A stretch of 6,138 nt of DNA, taken from positions 1 through 6,138 of the forward strand of contig JAJRPU010000002.1 of assembly GCA_024280615.1 (NCBI GenBank), read 5' to 3'. Positions 1 through 4,962 of the stretch are shown one piece after another. This stretch comes from Bacteroidota bacterium. GTDB lineage: Bacteria > Bacteroidota > Bacteroidia > JAADEI01. Numbering within the stretch: the stretch's first letter is position 1; the number at the start of each line of letters is the position of its first letter. Below the pieces are notes generated by a model. The model searched no databases and was not told the origin of the DNA. It saw only the letters and a list, made by a program, of their open reading frames with translations. The translations under genes were made by a program, and so were the position numbers.

Positions 1-1179
1 GCCTTGATTGTCTTTAATAATGAGGAATCCCTCTGTGTTGTGGATGTATGGGAAAGCTGAGAATGCGAGGACTTCACCAAATTGTGTGTATTGGGAAGCG
101 CCACCATCGTCAATAAGGATAAGGTATTGTCCGGGAAGAATTATACCTTCTGGGAAAGTGGCAGTAAAGCCGGTTTGATTTGTTATTGTCCAGTTGGCGA
201 GATAAATAGCATAGTTGGTGCGATTATAAACTTCAACAAATTCACAGGCGGAACAATCAGGTAAGCCTACAGGGGGAGTTGGGTCGGGAAATATCTCTGA
301 AATAACGATATCATACATTGTTGGCAAGCCGATAACAACAGTATCTGGATTCATAGCAAATCCAGCAAGGTCCGAAAATCCTGTAACAAAGAGCTTATAG
401 TCAACGCCTTTCTGTATTGAGGTAGCTAATTTAATACTTATTCTGGAAGGGTTACCAGGAATAAAAGTGGAACTAGTTATTGCCGGTCCATTGAGCAGTT
501 GAATAGTGCCCACAGTGGCTGTATCAAGCGGTTCAGAAAACTGAACTAGTAGGCTATCTTCCGAAATTGCTACTGCCCATACAATAAACGGGGAAGCAGT
601 GTCCTCTGCTAGAGTAACAGCATCAATAAAGTAGTAATCAGAAAACGAAGTGAAAGATGAATTAATCACATATCTAACTGCTACTTTAACTTGAGAAACT
701 CCCGTTGGCAAGTAGTGAATGTAAGGGTTCATATATGCATCTGCAAATGGGTCAATCTCCCCAAATTGTAGTGATTTATTGCTAAATCCATCAACCAGTT
801 TTATTGTGTCTTGCCATGTATTTCCATTATCATATGAAAGCAATAGGAATAAGTCATCTCCTCCGTCTGGTCCATCAGCCGCAAAGGCAACCGAAACATA
901 ATATGTTCCAGAAGGATTAAGATTGATGTTGTCAAACAAAACGGTTGGGGTGTCCGTGGTGCCCTGAACAGTCCCTCTGAGCCGTAAACTGTTAGTGCCT
1001 TCATAAGACCTGTCATTAACAATATCAATAAGGGAGTCGGGATTTTCCGTATAAGCCCAATTGTCCTGTTGGGCACTTTCAAATCCTTGAAAAGAAACTA
1101 TCTTCTGTGCGTGAATCAGATTCCAGTTGACAAACAAACCACAAAACAATAACCCTCCCAATAATGCAACCCGTTTCAT
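1..1179 (-). CDS. Secreted lamin-tail-domain protein, C-terminus beyond the window
   Basis: The reverse strand is open without a stop from ATG at 1179-1177 to the window edge, giving 393 codons of a larger protein. Residues 1-24 look like a Sec signal peptide: MKR, a Leu/Gly/Phe-rich core, and cleavage after IHA. Residues about 30-190 resemble a beta-rich jelly-roll domain (FES near 33, EGTNSLRLRG at 60-69, LSYDNGNTW at 114-122). Residues about 197-285 look like an SbsA-type Ig-like domain (DSLLVQFSEPLD at 208-219, FSDLAG at 268-273). From about 290 a lamin-tail domain begins (ISEIFPDPTPPVGLPD at 293-308, EFVEVYN at 313-319, LPGQYLILIDDG at 348-359). This arrangement is common in Bacteroidota surface or secreted proteins, many of them type IX secretion substrates, but the C-terminal sorting domain that would prove this lies outside the window. 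The role is probably structural or adhesive and no catalytic motif is visible. The gene diverges from the polyamine genes. The reading frame is secure; the function is not. Confidence 0.88.
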   Translation of the reverse strand, partial: MKRVALLGGLLFCGLFVNWNLIHAQKIVSFQGFESAQQDNWAYTENPDSLIDIVNDRSYEGTNSLRLRGTVQGTTDTPTVLFDNINLNPSGTYYVSVAFAADGPDGGDDLFLLLSYDNGNTWQDTIKLVDGFSNKSLQFGEIDPFADAYMNPYIHYLPTGVSQVKVAVRYVINSSFTSFSDYYFIDAVTLAEDTASPFIVWAVAISEDSLLVQFSEPLDTATVGTIQLLNGPAITSSTFIPGNPSRISIKLATSIQKGVDYKLFVTGFSDLAGFAMNPDTVVIGLPTMYDIVISEIFPDPTPPVGLPDCSACEFVEVYNRTNYAIYLANWTITNQTGFTATFPEGIILPGQYLILIDDGGASQYTQFGEVLAFSAFPYIHNTEGFLIIKDNQG

Positions 1180-1202
1180 GTCGACAATCACTTTATTTTA
1201 AA

Positions 1203-1210
1203 CAAAGATA
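1203..1210 (-). promoter_or_regulatory. Candidate -7 promoter element of the lamin-tail gene
   Basis: Read on the minus strand this is TATCTTTG, an exact match to the Bacteroidota primary-sigma -7 consensus TAnnTTTG. It ends 23 nt before the ATG at 1179, which would give a short leader. I see no good TTTG-type -33 element 19-21 nt further upstream, so support rests on the -7 match and its position. A few chance matches to such a short motif are expected in a window of this size. Confidence 0.45.
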
Positions 1211-1214
1211 CAAC

Positions 1215-1248
1215 TTTAAGGAACAATAGAAGTGTGGTTATTGGTTTG
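1215..1248 (+). promoter_or_regulatory. Weak promoter candidate for the polyamine unit
   Basis: TTTA (1215-1218) and TTGGTTTG (1241-1248) each differ by one base from the Bacteroidota -33 (TTTG) and -7 (TAnnTTTG) elements. Their spacing of 22 nt is slightly long. Transcription would begin just before the AAGGG sequence at 1258-1262. This is the best plus-strand candidate in the divergent gap, but the match is imperfect. Confidence 0.2.
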
Positions 1249-1257
1249 AGAAACCAA
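1241..1257. repeat. 7-bp perfect inverted repeat before speD-speE
   Basis: TTGGTTT and AAACCAA flank the three bases GAG, forming a perfect inverted repeat that ends 11 nt before the ATG at 1269. It overlaps the weak -7 candidate and precedes the ribosome-binding region. It could be a small operator or, if transcribed, a short hairpin near the start codon. There is no T-tract, so it is not a terminator. The repeat is certain; any function is inference. Confidence 0.5.
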
Positions 1258-1268
1258 AAGGGAAAGGA

Positions 1269-2570
1269 ATGTCCAGAGATTCTCTTGGAAGGCACGTTTT
1301 GGTAGAGTTCTTCGGCTGTTCTCCTGAAATACTTAATGATGTTGTTGCCATTGAGCACGCGATGCTTACTGCTGCTGAAAAAGCTGGTGCAACTATTATA
1401 AACTCAACTTTCCACCATTTTTCTCCGTTTGGGGTTTCTGGTGTCGTCGTTGTTCAGGAAAGCCACTTAGCTATTCACACCTGGCCTGAATATGGCTATG
1501 CTGCAGTGGATATTTTCACCTGTGGAGAGCCCGTGGACCCATGGGCAGCATACCACTATTTAAAAAAGGCACTGGAAGCGGATAGTGGTGCCGCTCTTGA
1601 AATGCACAGGGGCCAGCTTGATATTTTGAGTAAATATCCCGGATGGGAACTGTCTGAAAATGGTTATCCACAACAAGTTTTAAGTCCAACTATTACCAGA
1701 AACGTATGGTTCACAGAGAGACACGAATACATAGCTCAATCTTTCAGGCACCGTGGCGATGTTGTCTATAGAAAGCAATCTGATTACCAAAGGATTGAGA
1801 TTTATGACACTTATGCTTACGGCAAAATGCTTGTATTGGACGGAATAGTTCAAACCTCGGAGAAAGATGAATTCATTTATCACGAAATGATTGTACATCC
1901 TGCTATGCAATTACTTGGAGAAGATGCCGAGAGGATTCTTATTGTTGGAGGAGGAGATGGGGGAACCGTCCGTGAACTATGTAGATATACTCACGTTAAG
2001 CACATAGATGTCGTAGAGATAGACAAGGAAGTTGTTGAAGCAGCAAGGAAGTACCTTCCTTCCATTTCCTACGCCCTTGACGATGAAAGAGTTCATATTC
2101 ATCATACAGACGGGATAAAATTTGTTCACAGTGCTGACAGCGAGCATTATGACTTAGTTATTGTGGATTCTTCTGACCCAGTGGGTCCATCCAAAGGACT
2201 TTTCTCAACCGAGTTTCATCGTAACATTTATAGGATACTGGAGAACGGTGGTATTATGATTGCTCAGAGTGAATCTCCATTCTTCAAGCCTGACCTGTTC
2301 ATTGATTTTTACGATATGCTTGAAGATATATACAGTGAAGAAAAAGTGTTCCCTTACTTTGTCTTCATTCCGACTTATCCAACGGGAATGTGGAGCTTTG
2401 CCATGGCTATAAAGGGCAACAGGCATCCAGTTAAGGATTTTGACGCTGAAAAAGCCCGTCAGTTCGTTGATGAGCATCGCCTAAGATACTATAATCCAGA
2501 GATTCACACGGCAGCCTTCGCAATGCCTAACTTTGTGAAGGAAATGCTTGACGTAAGAGAGCACGTTTAA
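1269..2570 (+). CDS. Fused S-adenosylmethionine decarboxylase / spermidine synthase
   Basis: This 433-residue protein joins two polyamine enzymes. Residues 1-120 are a bacterial-type SpeD. The autocleavage site is E64-S65 within QESHLAIHTWPE (63-74), with the expected His70 and Cys85, so Ser65 should become the pyruvoyl cofactor. After a linker of about 25 residues, residues 145-433 form a complete SpeE aminopropyltransferase. Visible SpeE motifs are LDGIVQTSEKDEFIYHEM (190-207), the AdoMet-binding GGGDGG (227-232), the ribose-binding Glu250, D281-G282, the catalytic and amine-binding DSSDP (300-304), and IPTYPTGMWSF (367-377). SpeD makes decarboxylated AdoMet and SpeE transfers its aminopropyl group, classically to putrescine to give spermidine; both act in the cytosol. 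Both halves have near full family length and no missing key residue, so both are probably active. The ATG at 1269 follows AAGGG at 1258-1262 with 6 nt spacing, one of the few Shine-Dalgarno-like sites here. A ureohydrolase gene follows after 8 nt, indicating an operon. The true amine acceptor (putrescine or agmatine) cannot be read from sequence. Confidence 0.95.
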   Translation: MSRDSLGRHVLVEFFGCSPEILNDVVAIEHAMLTAAEKAGATIINSTFHHFSPFGVSGVVVVQESHLAIHTWPEYGYAAVDIFTCGEPVDPWAAYHYLKKALEADSGAALEMHRGQLDILSKYPGWELSENGYPQQVLSPTITRNVWFTERHEYIAQSFRHRGDVVYRKQSDYQRIEIYDTYAYGKMLVLDGIVQTSEKDEFIYHEMIVHPAMQLLGEDAERILIVGGGDGGTVRELCRYTHVKHIDVVEIDKEVVEAARKYLPSISYALDDERVHIHHTDGIKFVHSADSEHYDLVIVDSSDPVGPSKGLFSTEFHRNIYRILENGGIMIAQSESPFFKPDLFIDFYDMLEDIYSEEKVFPYFVFIPTYPTGMWSFAMAIKGNRHPVKDFDAEKARQFVDEHRLRYYNPEIHTAAFAMPNFVKEMLDVREHV

Positions 2571-2578
2571 AACACTGT

Positions 2579-3625
2579 ATGTCAGAAGCAGATAGGTTTA
2601 ACCCGGAGGAAGTAAGTAGGAGGGGTTTACTGTTCGGACTGCCTTATTCCATTGATGAAGCTAAATTGGTCATTATAGGAGTTCCATGGGAAGTTACAGT
2701 AACTTATAAAGGGGGCACTTCTGACACTCCAGAACAAGTCCTGTTGACTTCTAACCAGATTGATTTGTTTCATCCGGAGTTAGGGACTCCGTGGAAATCG
2801 GGTATAGCTTGGGACAATTCGCTGTTTTTTTTGAAAAAACACTCTCAGAACTATTCTCCTATAGCAAGACAGTATTTTGAATTCCTTGAGCGAACAGGAG
2901 TCGACCCCAATAAATCTCCCGAAACGCAAAATGTCGCAAAGAATTTAGATATCGCAAGCAATATGATGATGTCTAAGGTTGAAGGGGTTATAAAGAAGCA
3001 TTTAGAAAAAAATAAGGTTGTAGGCATTGTAGGGGGGGAACATACAATTTCTATAGGGGCTGTTCGTGCACTATCCTCACAAATGCCCATTTCTATACTT
3101 CATCTTGATGCTCACGCGGATATGAGACCTTTGTATGCAGGAATGAAATTTACTCATGCTTCAGCTATTTACCATATTAGCAGTATAGAAAATGTAAAGA
3201 GCATAACAAGCGTGGGGATAAGAAATATGTCTCCTGCTGAATTTGAGATAATAAGCAATCAAGATAAATTCTACTTATTTACGGCGCATAGGATATGGGA
3301 ACGTCTCTTCAAAGGAACCACGTGGGAGCAGATAGTAGAGGAAATAGTATCTTCAATAGAAACCGAAGAAATTTATATAACATTTGATATAGATTCTCTT
3401 GAGCCATCGTTGTGTCCCAGTACTGGCACCCCTGTCCCGGGGGGCTTAACTTACGCACAGTCAGTGTATTTGATAAAAAAACTTGTTCAAAGAGGCAAAA
3501 AAATAGTTGGGTTTGATATTGTTGAAGGCGGAAATAAGTTTCCCTTTGAGGTGGACCTCATTGTAAATTTGCTTTTTGAACTCTCTTGTTGGACACTACA
3601 TTCTCAAAATAAAAAATCATCTTAA
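2579..3625 (+). CDS. Agmatinase-family ureohydrolase
   Basis: This 348-residue protein of the arginase/agmatinase superfamily hydrolyses a guanidino group to release urea, using two manganese ions. The metal-ligand motifs are all present: GGEH (152-155, His155), LDAHAD (176-181; Asp177, His179, Asp181) and FDID (269-272; Asp270, Asp272). CPSTGTPVPGGLT (279-291) and FTHASAIYH (191-199) also fit the family. The opening VIIGVPWEVTVTYKGGT (31-47) and the GTPVPGG region resemble the Bacteroidota 'agmatinase family' rather than arginase. The usual C-terminal GAR-type helix (as in NVGARLLY) is replaced by VDLIVNLLFEL (325-335). Translation starts 8 nt after the SpeD-SpeE stop with no clear Shine-Dalgarno, which suggests co-transcription and perhaps coupling. 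Next to an aminopropyltransferase the likely substrates are agmatine (giving putrescine) or N1-aminopropylagmatine (giving spermidine). The family call is secure; the substrate is inferred from context. Confidence 0.88.
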   Translation: MSEADRFNPEEVSRRGLLFGLPYSIDEAKLVIIGVPWEVTVTYKGGTSDTPEQVLLTSNQIDLFHPELGTPWKSGIAWDNSLFFLKKHSQNYSPIARQYFEFLERTGVDPNKSPETQNVAKNLDIASNMMMSKVEGVIKKHLEKNKVVGIVGGEHTISIGAVRALSSQMPISILHLDAHADMRPLYAGMKFTHASAIYHISSIENVKSITSVGIRNMSPAEFEIISNQDKFYLFTAHRIWERLFKGTTWEQIVEEIVSSIETEEIYITFDIDSLEPSLCPSTGTPVPGGLTYAQSVYLIKKLVQRGKKIVGFDIVEGGNKFPFEVDLIVNLLFELSCWTLHSQNKKSS

Positions 3626-3630
3626 CTTTG
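3623..3630 (+). promoter_or_regulatory. Candidate -7 promoter element of the rpsF operon
   Basis: TAACTTTG matches the Bacteroidota -7 consensus TAnnTTTG exactly and lies 15 nt before the ATG at 3646. Its first three bases are the stop codon of the ureohydrolase gene. Transcription would begin near 3635, giving a very short leader for rpsF. A matching -33 TTTG at the usual spacing is not evident. If it is real, the TTG at 3628 lies within the promoter and cannot be the rpsF start. Confidence 0.5.
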
Positions 3631-3645
3631 CAAGATGAACTTAAA

Positions 3646-4038
3646 ATGCAAGAAATGGAGAGGATAAATAGATACGAAACAATTTTCATAGTGGACGCAG
3701 GATTGCCGGAAGAGGAAGTTAAAACCACAGCAGACAAGTTTATCAATTGGTTAAAGGAACATGGTGCCAAGATAGTAGCTGTGGTAGACTGGGGACGCAA
3801 AAAGTTCGCATACCCTATAAAAAAGAAGGAATACGGGAGATACTTTGTTGTTGAGTTTGACGCCCCCAGTCACCTTGTTCACGAACTTGAAACTGAATAT
3901 TTGCGTGATGAGCGAATCCTCAGATTCCTTACAACCAAATTAGATAAATACGCCATTGAATGGAACGAAAGATGGCGAAAAAGAATTAAAGAAGAACAGA
4001 GCAAACGAAAGGAGCCCCAAACTGCTAAAACCAAATAA
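3646..4038 (+). CDS. rpsF: 30S ribosomal protein S6 (bS6)
   Basis: This 130-residue protein binds 16S rRNA and forms a heterodimer with S18 on the small-subunit platform. Recognisable family segments are NRYETIFIVD (8-17), the signature WGRKKFAYPIKKKEYGRYFV (49-68) and LRDERILRFLTTKLDKY (86-102). The tail from about 105 is highly charged and Lys/Arg-rich, as in many Bacteroidota S6 proteins. Start choice: TTG at 3628 is in frame but sits inside the likely promoter element. ATG at 3646 is preceded by an A-rich run and is preferred; ATG at 3655 (127 residues) is also possible. There is no Shine-Dalgarno. It is the first gene of an rpsF-rpsR-rplI operon, a common bacterial order, and begins 20 nt after the ureohydrolase stop, so readthrough from the polyamine unit is possible. 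Confidence 0.95.
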   Translation: MQEMERINRYETIFIVDAGLPEEEVKTTADKFINWLKEHGAKIVAVVDWGRKKFAYPIKKKEYGRYFVVEFDAPSHLVHELETEYLRDERILRFLTTKLDKYAIEWNERWRKRIKEEQSKRKEPQTAKTK

Positions 4039-4052
4039 AATAACAGTGCTTT

Positions 4053-4370
4053 ATGCCAATGAATGTAGAGAATACTAACGGTCAAGAGCAGAAAACGGCT
4101 GAGATTAAATACGTTCTACCGCCACGGATAGAGCGAAAGCGACCCAAAAAGTACTGTCGCTTTACCAAATACGGTATTAAGCACGTTGACCACAAAGATG
4201 TTGACTTTCTCGTCAGGTTCCTCAGCCCTCAAGGGAGGATTTTACCACGTCGCATCACAGGAAACAGGAAAAAGTGGCAGCGTCGTGTAGCGGCAGCCAT
4301 TAAAAGGGCTAGGATTTTAGGGCTTTTGCCTTTCGTAACTTCTGATATTTCACAACACATAAATAAGTAA
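4053..4370 (+). CDS. rpsR: 30S ribosomal protein S18 (bS18)
   Basis: This 105-residue protein pairs with S6 on the platform of the 30S subunit near the 3' end of 16S rRNA. The conserved core runs from KRPKKYCRF (29-37) through FLSPQGRILPRRITG (56-70) to WQRRVAAAIKRARILGLLPF (75-94), closely matching Bacteroidota S18. An N-terminal extension of about 28 residues, rich in polar and charged residues, precedes the core. The ATG at 4053 is chosen as the first in-frame ATG after rpsF (14-nt gap); ATG at 4059 would shorten the extension by two residues. No Shine-Dalgarno is visible. It is the middle gene of the ribosomal operon. Confidence 0.96.
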   Translation: MPMNVENTNGQEQKTAEIKYVLPPRIERKRPKKYCRFTKYGIKHVDHKDVDFLVRFLSPQGRILPRRITGNRKKWQRRVAAAIKRARILGLLPFVTSDISQHINK

Positions 4371-4396
4371 TACGCCAACAAAATAAATCGTCAAGG

Positions 4397-4858
4397 ATGG
4401 GTAAGAAGATACCAGTTATTTTAATAGAGGACGTGGACACCTTGGGCAACAAATTGGATGTAGTTCAGGTTGCTGCTGGATATGCCCGCAATTACTTAAT
4501 TCCAAGGAGGCTAGCTGTGGAGGCTTCTGAGCGAAATCTTAAGTGGAGGGAACAGATGTTAGCCAAGATAGAAGCCGAACGCCAGAAGGAGCTTAAGAAA
4601 GCAGAAGAACTAAAGGAAATTCTCAAAGGAAAGGTTATTACTATCCCTGTCAAGGTCGGTGCCAATAATAAGATATTTGGTAGTGTTAATGCCTTATTAC
4701 TTGCCCAAGCTTTGAAAGAACAGACTGGTTACGATGTTGACAGGAAGAATATAGAAATCCTTGAAGAGGTTAAAACGCCGGGAACCTATAGTGCCAGAAT
4801 CAAAATAAAGCCAGATTTTGTTATCAATTTTACATTTGAAGTTGTTCCCGAAGCATAA
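4397..4858 (+). CDS. rplI: 50S ribosomal protein L9 (bL9)
   Basis: This 153-residue protein has the family's dumbbell layout. The N-terminal rRNA-binding domain contains VILIEDVDTLGNKLDVVQVA (7-26) and GYARNYLIPRRLA (28-40). A long charged helix follows at about 45-78. The C-terminal domain contains the conserved IFGSVNA (93-99) and ends at VVPEA. L9 binds 23S rRNA at the base of the L1 stalk and helps maintain reading frame. The length is normal for the family. The gene follows rpsR after 26 nt and is the last gene of the ribosomal operon. The only purine run, AAGG, directly touches the ATG and is too close to act as a Shine-Dalgarno; the upstream leader is A-rich. Confidence 0.96.
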   Translation: MGKKIPVILIEDVDTLGNKLDVVQVAAGYARNYLIPRRLAVEASERNLKWREQMLAKIEAERQKELKKAEELKEILKGKVITIPVKVGANNKIFGSVNALLLAQALKEQTGYDVDRKNIEILEEVKTPGTYSARIKIKPDFVINFTFEVVPEA

Positions 4859-4896
4859 CACATTACTAAGCCATTGGTTATTTTGCTTCTCTTTAT

Positions 4897-4919
4897 AGTT
4901 TTAAGGGAACTCTGTTTTT
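4897..4919 (+). terminator. Weak terminator-like hairpin after rplI
   Basis: AGTT (4897-4900) can pair with AACT (4908-4911), with one extra T-G wobble pair inside. CTG and five T residues (4915-4919) follow. The stem is short and AT-rich, so termination would be weak at best. The position, 38 nt after the rplI stop, is right for an operon end. An alternative reading is a promoter-like TAGTTTTA at 4896-4903, one base off the -7 consensus. Confidence 0.2.
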
Positions 4920-4922
4920 GTG

Positions 4923-4932
4923 AGAACGTTCT
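4923..4932. repeat. 10-bp perfect palindrome AGAACGTTCT before queA
   Basis: AGAACGTTCT is its own reverse complement. It lies 30 nt before the ATG at 4963, in the 104-nt gap between rplI and queA, immediately after a T-rich stretch. Such sites can bind dimeric repressors, but no second copy or known operator family is recognised, and it is too short for a strong claim. Confidence 0.4.
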
Positions 4933-4962
4933 TTTATATTGAAAATAAGGTTAGTCGTGGCA

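Noticed and set aside
82..264. A 60-residue open frame on the plus strand
   Set aside because: It lies antisense to the well-supported lamin-tail coding frame, has no ribosome-binding site and resembles no protein.
801..1082. A 93-residue minus-strand open frame
   Set aside because: It is another frame of the same strand as the lamin-tail gene, whose own frame gives a signal peptide and recognisable domains.
1680..2477. Two antisense open frames inside the speD-speE fusion
   Set aside because: The plus-strand frame is unambiguous; the antisense peptides show no motif or start signal.
2610..2625. AGTAGGAGGGG as a Shine-Dalgarno for a later start of the ureohydrolase
   Set aside because: No suitable start codon follows at the right distance, and the upstream ATG at 2579 gives the normal family N-terminus.
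3628..3645. TTG at 3628 as the rpsF start
   Set aside because: It falls inside the TAACTTTG element and adds residues with no counterpart in S6; ATG at 3646 or 3655 fits better.
4939..4962. TTG at 4939 as the queA start
   Set aside because: The extra eight residues lie before the point where QueA proteins usually begin, and an ATG is available at 4963.
4859..4962. A riboswitch before queA
   Set aside because: Only weak short pairings are visible, with no recognisable preQ1 aptamer core.
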